In this document: in pieces, positions 23,711 to 35,380 of the stretch
Position numbering within the stretch: the first letter of the stretch is position 1
How the letters are laid out: every line of letters begins with the position of its first letter
Assembly (NCBI GenBank): GCA_010405405.1
Contig: MU004244.1
Span: 995,895 to 1,059,894, forward strand
Origin: Microthyrium microscopicum
Taxonomy: Eukaryota > Ascomycota > Dothideomycetes > Microthyriales > Microthyriaceae
Direction of reading: 5' to 3'
Length of the DNA stretch: 64,000 bases
Made by a program: the position numbers and the translations under genes
Notes under the pieces: model-generated
Told to the model about the DNA's origin: nothing
Databases searched by the model: none
Seen by the model: the letters and a program-made list of their open reading frames with translations, nothing else

Positions 23711-26700
23711 ATGAGTGAAAGCGCATTCATGTCTGTGTCAGCAGACACCCCGCCGGCTAATTCTGCTGCTGCTGCTGCACAACATGCTGCGAACGCGGCG
23801 AATCCATCACATCCGAGTTTTCGCAGGTAAAACCCCTCTGAAAATCATCTATATTGAAACCACAAAAAAACTGACCGGGGCCTTGCATACAAGTAGGCAA
23901 CGAGCTTCAAGAGCCTGCGAGGTATGTTCAAACTCCATCTGCGCCTGCCTCGGCACCGAGGTCGTGCAAGAGAAAACAAGTGGGCTAACTCAACTTCAAT
24001 CCTTTAGACATGCCATGCACGAAAAGTATGCCACCCCATCCAATCCATCGCTCCAAGACTTGTCCACTCACCGTTCTTTTAGGTTCGCTGTGATGCCGCC
24101 TCTCTGGGCGTGCCATGCACGAATTGCACTGCTTTTGGTATCGAATGTCGAATCCCCACACCAAAACGCAAAAAGGCCCAGTCAAAAGCCAAAGATGGCG
24201 AGGAGTAAGTCTACGCAATGCAATGCTGCCCACTACGCGTGCTGACGGATCTTGTCTACAGTGAACAGTCCCGATCGCCTGGTACCGCCACCGAATCACC
24301 CTCTGAACTGACTCCCCGCGAGGCAGCGACTTCTATGTTTGGTCAGCTCGATGGCACGCCAACAGCCTCCATGTCAGAGGCCTATGCAACGCATCAATCA
24401 ACTCATAATGGTACATTGACACAGTTCATGAAGCCCAAGTTTGCTCGAGCTCCGATTAAAGAAGCTGGACGAGTGGCATACCTAGGCGAATCCTCCAATC
24501 TCTCGCTCCTCGTACATGATCGATATGGCGCGTCAGACGTCGTCCATTATCCATTACCAGAAAATGTTCGAGGAGCAAAGGCAAGAGTGAATGAGCTTGA
24601 TAACATGGAGATTGAGATTCTTCATCAAAGAGGAGCTTTCTTATTACCCCCACGAGCTTTATGTGACGAGCTTGTTGAGGCGTACTTCAAATGGGTCGCT
24701 CCTGTTGTCCCAGTCATCAACCGCAGTCGATTTATGCGACAGTATCGAGATCCAAAGAACCCTCCGTCACTTCTACTATTGCAAGCTATTCTCCTTGCAG
24801 GCTCTCGTGTCTGTATGAATCCACAATTGATGGACTCAAGTGGATCAACGACTCCAGCTGCAATGACATTCTACAAGCGAGCCAAGGCGTTGTTTGATGC
24901 CAATTACGAAGATGATCGTGTTACCATTGTTCAAGCCTTGCTTTTACTGGCCTGGTATTGGGAAGGACCAGAGGGTGAGTGTTTTGAAACCTAAATCGGA
25001 TCTGCACGTGTGCTGACTTTATGGTTCCAGATGTAACGAAAAATGTTTTCTACTGGACACGAGTGGCAATCGTAGTGGCACAAGGCTCGGGCATGCATAG
25101 AAGGTCGGTTTCGAAACAATCGTGATTAAGTCAAGCACTAACAACCTCGCAGCGTGGAAGGTTCGCAATTAAGCAGATCTGACAAACGACTCTGGAAACG
25201 AATCTGGTGGACGTTATTTTCGCGTGATCGATCTGTCGCTGTTGCTCTTGGTCGTCCAGTGGGCATCAACCCGGAAGACACCGATGTCGAGATGATCCAT
25301 GAAGACGATTTCATAGAAGATGAGCCGGACCGACAAGCGGAGTTCCCGCCTGATCCCATTCACGTTCGTTTTTTTATCAGCTATGTTAAGCTATGCGAAA
25401 TTATGGGATTGGTCTTGTCGCAACAATATTCTGTCGCATCAAAGCTGCAACGAACCAATGCTATGGATCTTACCCATAGTGATATGGCATTGGCAGATTG
25501 GTTTCAGCATTGCCCGAAAGAGGTTTCTTATGACAAAAACAATCACAACTTCTGGGCCGCGCTATTGCATTCGAATTACTAGTATGTTCAGTTTTTGTTC
25601 CCGAAAACACCTTGCTAACTTTACAAGCACAACGCTATGCTTACTTCATCGCGCACATATGCCACCAGCAGGATCACCACGGACTACGGCAAACGAAGAG
25701 GCTGCTTACCCCTCAAGAAACATTGCATATCAAGCTGCAGGCATGATCACATCCATTGTTGAAAACCTGCAAAATCACGGCGAACTGCGTTATACCCCGG
25801 CATTCATTGTCTATAGTCTCTTCTCGGCACTTATTATGCATGTCTATCAAATGCGCTCATCCAACAAGATCGTTGTTGCTCAGACTGAACAACGATTACA
25901 GGTCTGCATGATTGCGTTGAAAGAGGTATCAAAGGTGTGGCTTGTCGCCAAAATGGTGCACACTCTTTTCGAATCAATTCTCGGAAACAAATCATTAGAA
26001 GAGCGTCTTCAAAAGGCTGCCGGCAAACGACATAAGAAACCACACCCAATAAACGTCAAAACACAGCGAGAAGAGGCACAAAAGCGCAAGTTTGACGAAA
26101 TGGACTTGAACTTTACCAATGGCCCTCCCGCTCCACCAGTATCTTACGAACGATCCAGACCCCAAACACCAGCTCTGACACCTTCTCAGGATACTTCGCA
26201 ACCGCAAACAAATGGTAATCATCTTGTGCCACATTCTCCTCAAATGGCACGACAACAACTGGGAGATGGTTTCCCGACTGGCCAGTCGCGCGGTAACACC
26301 CGCCCAACCACGCCGTTCAATGCAAACTTTTCATACCCAGGGACACCGCCAGAGCTTTTCCTAGTGACCCGGAATTCGCCTAACATCCCGTCAGATCTAT
26401 GGCAGAATTTCCAACCGGATCAGCTATTTCCCGCAGAAACAAACCTCAGCGTGCCGTTCGTGAGCCTGTCCCCAATCCAGCAGCAAACTCTGGTAGACCC
26501 TCAACTATCAGGTGGTCCACAGCAGTCGATGATGCAGGCGACGGGTACTTCAATGAACATGCAACCCAACGGCATGATGACTACGACATTAGGCCATGAA
26601 CCAAATGCCTGGGCGCACATGGATGGATCGAATCAACAGAACAGTACTAATGACGATTCGTGGAGCAACAGTAGTAAAGGTGGTGGACCCATAGTACCAC

Positions 26701-26726
26701 AAACTCTCAATGTCGAGGACTGGTAA
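23711..26726 (+). CDS. Zn2Cys6 transcription factor, CTF1-beta / FarB type
   Basis: Eight exons: 23711-23826, 23897-23921, 24008-24025, 24083-24204, 24262-24974, 25031-25103, 25153-25581, 25628-26726, giving 864 residues. The binuclear zinc cluster uses C46, C49, C56, C65, C68 and C75 (spacing 2-6-8-2-6), closely matching cutinase transcription factors and Aspergillus FarA/FarB, which switch on fatty-acid use genes through CCTCGG sites. The cluster is cut by two introns so that an 18-nt exon (24008-24025) encodes only TCHARK. A fungal-specific transcription factor domain follows at about 190-520, with VEAYFKWVAPVVPVINR, LLLAWYWEGPED and KRIWWTLFSRDR. The C-terminal 260 residues are Pro/Gln/Asn-rich and likely activate transcription. 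An inverted CCTCGG pair lies in intron 2. CTF1-beta and FarB are close relatives; assigning one name would be guesswork. Confidence 0.92.
23948..23961. promoter_or_regulatory. Inverted CCTCGG pair inside intron 2 of the CTF1-beta/FarB-like gene
   Basis: The sequence CCTCGGCACCGAGG is a perfect 6-bp inverted repeat with a 2-base spacer. CCTCGG is the core reported for FarA/FarB binding, so this could be a self-regulatory site. Function is inferred only from the motif. Confidence 0.4.
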
Positions 26727-28152
26727 AGAATCTCATCGTCGTTCAAATTCACATTGGCTAATATTTTCAGGTTCAATTTCTTTGGCATTCAGGGTGAAAC
26801 TGGTCTTAGCGGTTTCTAGAGTCACCGTGACTCCAGTTCATTCCCCACGCCTAACAGAGCGATTTCACTATCCTCAATCATACGACATGATTTCGATGTT
26901 ATGGTCTTGAGGCTATATTCTCTATCCATCATACGTTTGTTCGCCATCTTGCGAGATTGGCAACTCTGGCGCTTAATTATCCTATTCCATTGGCGTAGGG
27001 AAATATCAATGATAATTGACAAATGTTACGGGCGGCATCAGAATATGACTTTTATTTTGCGTTCTTATGTTCTTCACAACATAAATAATGAAAAATCAGC
27101 GTGGAGTGGTTGAACGGCTTACTGAGGAAGGCAGAATGAGCATGAAGTAGCATCAATTGATCAGTCGATAGTACTTTATATATCAAAATATACTCTACAA
27201 ACTATCCAAAATTCACGACCTCCGAGAAACAAACAATATTCGAAATTTGCAAATAAGAACCAGAAGTGACGTATAAATCCTGAAAATCGATCTACCAATG
27301 AACCACCCATCCGTGCATATTTTCATAAAACGAACGACACCACGTTTTGGGAACGTTTCCAGGTACCAGGTAAATGTGGCTGAACGGCTTCCCGCAGCGG
27401 GCCGTACCTGCATGATCAGTTTTACCCCAGAAAGATGAGAGAACGAACGGCATGCATCTATCCACTTGTTTGAGATGCTTGGTAAAAAGACCGAGGCGGC
27501 CGAGGCGTTGGGATGCGCCTCGGTGCGTTGGTGAGTTTGACCGGGTTCCGGTTAGCGATCGATTAGCTGGGAAGCAAGCGAGTTCTGGTTTTAAATACTT
27601 ATGACTGGGTAGAATGAGATAGTGAGAAGGGAATGTGGGTTTTGCTTGATAATGTCGTTTTGGGTTTTGGGTGATGGCTGTTTGTATATAAGTTTTAGAG
27701 GGGGGAGGCGATGGGGATAGATACGGTGGTTAGTGGGTGAGTTAGAAATGATAGAAGAATCTCGCCAAAGAAAGCGATTTAAGGAGACAAAAGGCCAAGA
27801 ATGTTAATGGCATGCTCATCGAGTGCGATTTCTTCCATTGCATATTATGGGAAGAAGGAGCATGCGCTCTAACCCATCGACATCCTATAACCATATCATC
27901 ATACTCCTTAAAGCATAATTTAGGAAGTAAGAGAGTGTAGCAAAGGACTTTAGGATGTACGCCATTTACTTTATCCATCATTCGAAAGTCAAGGATGCAA
28001 TGTCTCAGAATATTTATATTTCATGGGCTAATCATGGCATCATACTTCTCGTAGTCTAAAACATCTACCAATGTTTAGCATCTATTCTTACCCCTTCAGG
28101 TCACGCAAAAATGCGTTCCTCGCTATATATACAATGGGCTGATGAATGATGA
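26727..28152. other. Convergent intergenic region, 1.4 kb, with a CCTCGG cluster
   Basis: It separates two genes that point toward each other, so no promoter is expected, yet it is long and holds a tight motif cluster at 27491-27523 and a TATA-like tgtatataag at about 27685. A short minus-strand frame from 27413 to 27213 (66 codons, real ATG) is too weak to call. A non-coding transcript is possible. Confidence 0.4.
27491..27523. promoter_or_regulatory. Three CCTCGG/CCGAGG motifs in 33 bp, forming an 8-bp GC hairpin
   Basis: CCGAGG occurs at 27491-27496 and 27500-27505, and CCTCGG at 27518-27523. The last two are part of an 8-bp inverted repeat (CCGAGGCG, loop of 8, CGCCTCGG). This could be a FarA/FarB-type binding cluster or the stem of an RNA. 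Confidence 0.4.
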
Positions 28153-31100
28153 TCAACGATGCTGTGCAACGTGCGATTTCCTGTACGCCGTTTTCATTTC
28201 CGTGACTAGTTCCTCCATCCGGTACGGCTTGGTCGTTACGCCATCCATGCCTGCTTCCATTGCAGCGCGCACATGCTCGATTCGAACATTTGCGGTGACG
28301 GCGACTACGGCATGATGGCCCTTGAGGGAACCTGCTGCTTCCAGTTTCCTTATGTGACGAACACATGAGAGACCATCCATATGTGGCATCTCGATGTCCA
28401 TCAGTATGACATGGAAGGAATCCTCTGTGCCCCCGTCCACATAGGACGTCGTCTGATATAAGCGCTCCAAGGCCTCGCCTCCGTGGTTCGCCGTGACGAC
28501 ACAATACCCTCTCTTGATAAGCTGTTTCGCTAGCACCTTCTGATTAACCAGATTATCTTCCACGACAAGAATCTTGGCTATCTGCGAGGCATCTGCGCCA
28601 CCTGTCGTCGCGTCGGCGCCGTTGTTAATGATCAAGGAGCTGAGTCTACGCGTCAAATCTTTCGCTTCGAATGGATTGGCTTTCGGTGCTTCAACGACCT
28701 GCGTTTGCACGAAAAATGTGAATGTGGAACCCCGCCCTTCTTCGCTTGCGACGCCGATTTCGCCGCCCATCATCTCTGTGATCTGGCGCGATATGAAGAG
28801 GCCGAGCCCACTGCCGCCATACTGGACATGTGTTTTTGGCGATCCTTGGGCAAAGCGTTGAAATAGGCGGACTTTTTCATCAGGGCTGAGTCCTTTGCCG
28901 GTGTCAGTGACCGACACGGAGAGATATATAGTATTCTTATTAGTTTCGAGATGTTGGGTCCTGGCGGGCTGTTTTCGATTGATGTGTTGAGGGAAATAGT
29001 CAACAGTGGAATTCACGGTAGGGCGGGTGGTGGAAGCGGCAATTTTCAAAGTAATGTGTCTTGTTTTGCGGTCGCGGGTGAATTTTATGGCGTTGGTAAT
29101 CAAGTTGATTAGGACTTGGAGGAGCCGACTTGGATCGAGTAGAATCCAGTCGACATTGAGTTGTTGAAGAGATTCATCCAAAATGACGGATGTTTCTATT
29201 TGGGCGGTTTTGAGCTCGCCTTCGAAGAGTTTGAAAGCTTCTTTGGCGGTGTTGGCGGGTTGGAGAGGGACGGGAGATATGGTCAAAAGGTCTGAATCCA
29301 GTTTTGAGAGAGTCAGAACGTCGTCTACAACGCGTTTTTGGTGCTGGACGCAGTGGACAATGGTTTGTGAAGCATCAATAGCACTTTCTAGTAGGCTATT
29401 GAGTGAAGGCTGAAAGGTTTGTTGAAAGTTTGGTGATGCGATGGCGGTGAGACTTTCAGCCATGGATCTATCGATCTCTTCTGCGCAGTGAAGTACAGCG
29501 GACAACGGGTTGCGTATCTCATGCGATATCATCTGAGCTTTGTCAGTATTCAATGTGCGAAGCTCCTCGAAGTAACATACATCAATAAAGTTTTCCTGTT
29601 GGCGTTTTAGTTCGAGGGCTTCCTTCATTTTCGTGTTAAGGCCTTTAGCCACCGCTTTTTGCATGGAAATTTCCGTTATCCAACATACAACGTTCTTTAG
29701 TTCACCGGCCCTATTCAGTTCACCATACCCTGACGCAAGTATCCAGGCCGTGTCGTGGTTCAATCCGGGCTTCTGGCCAGGCATATCCCATGGCCGCTTC
29801 AATCTAGCTTCAACAGTAAGAGGACCCTTACCACTAACAATATCATCAAAAAATTGTTCCATTTTGACATAATCGTCAGGGTGAACAGCTTGAAGCCATG
29901 GTCGAGGAGTCTCCCAGTCAGCTTCTTGATCAAGTATATTGAGCCTTTGAAATATCAGTAAATGTTTTGTAACATATGGAGTTTAGCACCTACCATGCTG
30001 GATTGGTATATTCTATCATGCCAATCGAACTGATGAGAGCGACGCCAATCGGTGCATGATCTGCAAAGGTTCGATACTTGACCTCACTTTGCTCTAGTTC
30101 CCGCGATCGTAACCGGACTTCGTTCTCGATCCATTTAAGCTCACTGATATCCATGGAAAGAGCTGTAGCTCCCACGAGTTTGCCGTCGTCGTCTAGTTGT
30201 GGATAGGCTGTGCAAAGACCGGTTTTGTAGTCGGCTTCCATGAGGCCATGCTCAACATTGTGCATACTGAAAGGTAGTTTTGTTCTAATTTGAAAGGTAT
30301 TTGCTGGTTTCAGAGCCAAAACTCTTGCCCATTCCTCACGTATGATATCTTCATCTTCGGGTACGACGCTATCCAGCATTGTTAAATAGTCAGAAACGCC
30401 AGGTATGTGCCCAGTGAAGGCTGTCCAAGCCGAGTTAGCGTATATTACCCGACCATCCAAGTCAGAGGTAGCGACTCCCACGTTCGCTAAGCTGGCAAAT
30501 TGCGCAAATCGATCTTCGCTTTCTTCGAACTCCTTCGTCCGTTGGCGTAGTTGATTCGATAGCTCGGCACGTTGAAGAGCAGAAGCTCTTGCATTGTGTT
30601 CACTTTGCTTGACCTCTTCAGCAAGTATCAGTTCCGAAAGGTGGCTAGTGATGTGCTTGGTGAGGAGATGGACATAATCCTGATAGTCGGAGTCATATTT
30701 TCTCCTGGGGTTCAAGCCTACCAGCATAAAACGAACAAGTGTGCCATTCCTAGTGCGAATGGGGTATAGGAGGAATTGTTCGCTTGGGACGCCAAATCCT
30801 CGCCAATTGGTGCTGCTGAATAGATTTGGCGGGAGCTCTTTTCGCTCCACCAATGTAGGCGAGTATTTGACACTTTCAATACACCCCTTATATATTGATC
30901 CAATTCCTGACTGATCATTGTGAAGATCAATCTTGGACAAAGACGCAATATCTTCATCGGAGACCCCCATCCATTGCTCGAGTATGCATGAGTCCACGCT
31001 ATCTGGTGACCCAGAGTCACCGGCCCTCTTGGTCACTGAATACATCATGAGAAGCGGGATATCTTTATCGTTCGGCTCCAGTCCCTTGAAAAGATTGGGC

Positions 31101-31732
31101 CAGAAGGTATCCATGCTCTTTGTGGCGGCCATCTGTGCTTCCAACTCATGTAAAGATGCCAAACGCCTGTTGCCAATCATTTCTTTCGAGACTTCAACGA
31201 CCGTCGCATAAGATGCTACAACGTATCCTTCGTTGCCAATCATTGGAACAAACTTCCAGGTGTAGTACGTCTCCTCGAGAAATCCAAAGCGATGGAACAA
31301 CAACATTTGGCGATCGCCAACATGCGTCAGACCGGTCTCTTGCCCGTCGCGAATGATCTTAGCAAAGGTGTCCCAGACTTCTGCAAATCCAATCTTGGGG
31401 TCCTGGCCTTGTAAATCAGGGTGCTTTTGGCCGATTAAAGGCACATAGGCTTCATTATAAACAATGGTGGTTTCGTCACCCCAGTAGACGACGGCAGGAA
31501 GCGGATCTGCCATGATAAGCAAGACCATTTGGCGCAACTGGGCGGGCCATTCCTCCATTGGGCCCAAAGGTGAGTTTGCCCAGTCGACATTGCGCGTAAA
31601 TTCTTGGAAGGGAGTAAGATTCGCGGGAGGAGGATTGCGAGTCCAGTCGAATCGAGGACGTGCCGGCGCATCGGCTGGAGAGACGGCATAGCGTTGAGGA
31701 GGGGAAGAAGGACTAATCGCCGGAGGGTTCAT
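28153..31732 (-). CDS. Hybrid histidine kinase with PAS domains and C-terminal receiver
   Basis: Exons are 31732-29994, 29944-29581 and 29532-28153, giving 1160 residues. It is a two-component phosphorelay sensor. The N-terminal third has a region starting near [12 protein letters not shown] that recurs in one group of fungal hybrid kinases; PAS-like domains follow at about 415-545 and 560-690 ([22 protein letters not shown]). The H-box is [13 protein letters not shown] with phospho-accepting H705; the ATPase domain shows [16 protein letters not shown] and [10 protein letters not shown]; the receiver has the phospho-accepting aspartate D1080 in [13 protein letters not shown] and the conserved Lys in TTKPY. 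There is no membrane segment, so it should be a soluble sensor. It would pass phosphate to an Ypd1-type protein. The signal is unknown, and I do not assign a group number. Intron 2 is 48 bp, in frame and stop-free. Confidence 0.93.
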
Positions 31733-32723
31733 GCTGTATTATGCGCATAGTTGTACCATGCAACTAGTAAACATAATATCGAAGGGAGAGAAGTAGCATG
31801 TTGTTGTACGTTGTAGTTTTTTGAGATGCTTTGGGAGGTTTTGCTGGGAAGTGAATAGCAGGGTCTAGATTTCTGGGTCCAGATTTCTGGGTACGTTGAG
31901 CCAGGTTTTCGGGATGATCCTTATTTAAAGTCAAACATATATCTCAATTTTTCAAAGGTCTAGATCGCTCTCAAAATTTAATATTGAAAAGAAAACAAAG
32001 AACTTGAAGACGCAAGTCTGGAGTACTCTAAGGGAAAATCAAGACAAAAATGGTAAAAATGAAAGAAGAATTGTGAAGAAATGTATTATGACGCGTTCCA
32101 ATAATGTGAAGGAACGTTACTCTATGTCTACGATATCCACACCTGGTGCTTCTTTCGTTTTCTGTGCCATCTTCAAATCTACTTACTCTTCAAGTTAGGT
32201 AGGTAAGAGTAGAGTATTCTAACTGCTTATACCGTAGAAACATTCCACAGCTTTTCCTTTTCTACTCTTATCATTGCACACAAATCCTAGGTCATCAAGT
32301 TCCAAAATGCAGCCAAAAGAGACTTGGCTCCTCTTTTACTTGACCCCGAGCAGTGAACACAATAGAGTAACACAAAGATATTTCTAAAATCCTTCTTCAT
32401 GGATGCCAGTGTTCGGTACATATATTAGGTACCTACCTAACCTATTCGAGTAGCTGCTCATATTTTTGGGCTTGCTCTCAGGCCTTCGAATCTGCAATAT
32501 CTTGTGCCTCCTCATGGTATCAATACTTCTACTAGTTGGCAGGCCTATGATATTGCGTGACAAGTCAATTGCTCGCGCAAGATTGCATGCAGTTTTCATG
32601 GTGATAATTTAGACCAGATCAAGTCCTCATCCGCTCTCGCATAAGCTTCACTGACAACCGCCCTCCCCACTTTGAGTATATGAGAAATAAAGAAAACATC
32701 TTATACTTAACAACTTCGAGAAA
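31733..32723. promoter_or_regulatory. Divergent promoter region, histidine kinase / dehydratase
   Basis: This 991-bp AT-rich region lies between two divergent start codons. It contains a two-copy tandem of AGATTTCTGGGT near 31868-31893. A 12-bp inverted repeat (GTTAGGTAGGTA near 32190, its complement near 32432) is also present; TAGGTA-type motifs are common in ascomycete intergenic DNA. Confidence 0.45.
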
Positions 32724-34648
32724 ATGGAACGCCCTTCATCATCCGGTCAAACTGAGGATTATGAGCTATCCATTCCCATTGAAGCTAGAACCGGATTACG
32801 ACAAGGTTTAACATCATATGGCGACGCCCACTTCTCGCTGTTTCTCCGAAAAGTGTTAATCAAGGCTCTCGGATACTCGGAAGATGCTCTCTCCAGACCA
32901 ATTATTGGAATTATCAACACCTACTCAAGTTTCAATCCATGCCATGCCAACGTTCCACAACTCATTGAAGCCGCAAAGCGTGGAGTACATCTCAATGGGG
33001 GAATTGCAATAGATTTCCCTACCATTAGTGTGCATGAGTCATTTGCACATCCGACGAGCATGTTTTTGAGGAATTTGATGAGTATGGATACAGAGGAAAT
33101 GATTAAAGCTCAGCCGGTTGACGCTTGTATCATGATTGGCGGTATATATCTTTATCACAACCTTTTTTCCCATATAGTACTAACATTGAAAAGGTTGTGA
33201 TAAAACAGTGCCAGCTCAGTTGATGGGTGCTCTATCTGCAGACAAGCCTGTGCTTCCACTGATAACTGGTCCAATGATGCCAGGCAGTCATCGAGGAAAG
33301 CGAATAGGGGCATGCACAGATTGCCGCAACAACTGGGCTGCTTTCAGAGCGGGCGATATTGATATCGAAGAGATATCAGAACTCAATGAAGAACTCGCGC
33401 CAACTGTACGCTTCACCACACGCATCTTTCTTGTGTGCGCTTTTTTAACCTATTCTTCAGGCAGGGACTTGTGGTGTCATGGGAACTGCATCTACTATGG
33501 CATGCATAACAGCAGCTTTGGGTTTAATGCCCTTAAGAGGCGCTTCTGCACCGGCTGTGTCATCTTCTCGACTTCGCATTGCTGAAGAGACGGGAGCTCG
33601 GGCTGTTCAGATGCTTCAATCCGATTCACCGAAAACCTTACAGTCAATCCTTAGCAAAGAGTCATTTTTAAATGCAATTACCGTGCTTCAAGCTATTGGA
33701 GGTTCGACAAATGTCATTGTCCATTTAATGGCGATCATAAATCGACACCCTTTACTTCAAGGAGAGATCACTTTGGATACATTCGATGAAATCGGCCGCC
33801 AAACACCTCTATTGGTAGACTTGAAACCAAGCGGCGACAACTACATGACTGATTTTCATAATGCTGGAGGCATGTTGGCACTTCTCCAAAACTTGCGCCC
33901 TCTGCTTCATCTGTCTGCTAAAACAATCACTGGAGAAACATTAGGAGACCTTTTGGATGCGACTCCCCATCGCTCATTTGAATCAACGATAATACGACCT
34001 CTAACCAACCCTCTATATGTTGCCTCGTCTCTAGTGGTGCTACGCGGTAATCTAGCACCAAATGGCTGTGTAGCGAAGGCATCTGCGTCCAAAGATCGCA
34101 CTCTTCTAAACCATCGAGGCCAGGCAGTGGTATTCGAAAACTCTACAGATATGGCGCTGAGACTCGATAGTCCAGATCTACCAGTCACACGAGACTCCGT
34201 ACTAATACTGAAGGGAATTGGACCTATTGGTAACCCGGGGATGCCAGAATCCGGGCTAATACCGATTCCTCGCAAACTAGCATCACAAGGTGTGACCGAC
34301 ATGTTGCGGATATCTGATGGTCGAATGTCGGGAACGGCTGGTGGAACCATAGTACTACATGTATCTCCCGAGGCTGCTATCCCGGACAGTCCGTTTGGAA
34401 TCGTCATGGATGGCGACTGGATTCGACTTGATGTCGATAAGCGAGAGCTTGTCCTGGAAGTCGAGGAAGCGGAAATCAAAAGACGAATACAAAGGAGGGT
34501 CCAGCAAATCGAGGGTTCTACTGGTCCCAATGCTCCAACTTGGGTTGCTCGAAAGAGTCGACGCGGCTATCGAGGACTTTATGAGAGAACGGTAAATCAG
34601 GCTCACGAGGGAGCTGATTTTGACTTTTTGACTGCACATGGCCCATGA
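32724..34648 (+). CDS. IlvD/Edd-family dehydratase ([2Fe-2S]), sugar-acid or dihydroxy-acid type
   Basis: Exons are 32724-33141, 33194-33405 and 33461-34648, giving 605 residues. These enzymes remove water from dihydroxy acids or sugar acids. Three cysteines expected to hold the [2Fe-2S] cluster are C73 (NPCH), C141 (GGCDK) and C214 (GTCGVMG); D142 and K143 fit the magnesium-site Asp and the carbamylated Lys, and SDGRMSGTA carries the catalytic Ser. The protein is more like the sugar-acid dehydratase branch (arabonate/xylonate) than the mitochondrial Ilv3 enzyme: it lacks a presequence, and wording such as HESFAHPTSMFLRNL differs from what I know of Ilv3. The substrate cannot be settled from sequence alone. 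The first intron is folded into a strong hairpin with the 3' splice site (33151-33204), with a competing in-frame acceptor 15 nt downstream. Confidence 0.88.
33151..33204 (+). promoter_or_regulatory. 16-bp perfect hairpin covering the intron 1 acceptor of the dehydratase gene
   Basis: Left arm 33151-33166 (TTTATCACAACCTTTT) pairs with right arm 33189-33204, leaving a 22-base loop that carries the CTAAC branch site (33180-33184). The acceptor AAG (33191-33193) and the first 11 bases of exon 2 lie in the stem. A CAG at 33206-33208 lies just outside it. Confidence 0.6.
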
Positions 34649-35380
34649 AATCTTCAATGCGATAAGCGTTATTTTTTGTATCCAATTATAACCGACAAGA
34701 AATGTGTGGGAACTTTGTTGCGCATCATTATGTCTTTCATAGCGTCTAGGCCCTGGAGTCATACTATAATGGCATCATTAGCATGTATGCTGTACGCGTC
34801 GATGACTTTCCGAGAGCGACTAATTCAGTTATGAGAGAAATTAGCGATTGAATACCGGTGCCGAGATCCCTTGAGACGTCGCCGAACTCATATACAAGGG
34901 ATTTTGTAAATAAATAGAACCTATGCATGGCAGACCTTATGTTCCCTCTTTCTATCAACATCAACAAGCTGAACACCCGACCTCTAAGTTCAGCGACTCA
35001 TCTTGTCTATTCCTGGCTTGACCATGTGCATGAAGCACATGTGAGTAGACTCAGGGAAAGACTCCTTTGTCGTTGGACTGCATCTCACATTCGTCCCAGC
35101 CCTTGCGTCGCATTGCTTGAATTCTTCGTTCTTCGTGCACCCGCAACTGTATTTGTGGATAAGGATCTCACAACTTATAGCATGCGCATGAGAACAAGCA
35201 CCTGACAAAAAGTATTGGCAACTTCGAATGCTGCCAACCCCATAGTCACCATCAGGCTGAAACAGTTCATTGTGAGGCACGCTAAACATTTCGCTTGATC
35301 ACTTCGCACTAGGCTCTTTCTGGATTAGTATCACGTTGAATCTCGACATCAATTCTCGAGCAATCCTGTCTTGCCTGTTC
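34649..35380. other. Intergenic between dehydratase and FOL1
   Basis: It holds the 3' end of the dehydratase gene and the promoter of FOL1. A 92-codon plus-strand frame from an ATG at 34927 has no recognised family and is probably chance. A short inverted repeat (catgtgcatgaagcacatg) occurs near 35024. Confidence 0.4.

Noticed and set aside
32190-32443. 12-bp inverted repeat (GTTAGGTAGGTA) as possible MITE ends
   Set aside because: Arms are short, no target duplication could be seen, and TAGGTA-type motifs are widespread in ascomycete intergenic DNA.
34927-35205. 92-codon plus-strand frame upstream of FOL1
   Set aside because: Real ATG but no family, and it overlaps the expected FOL1 promoter/leader.
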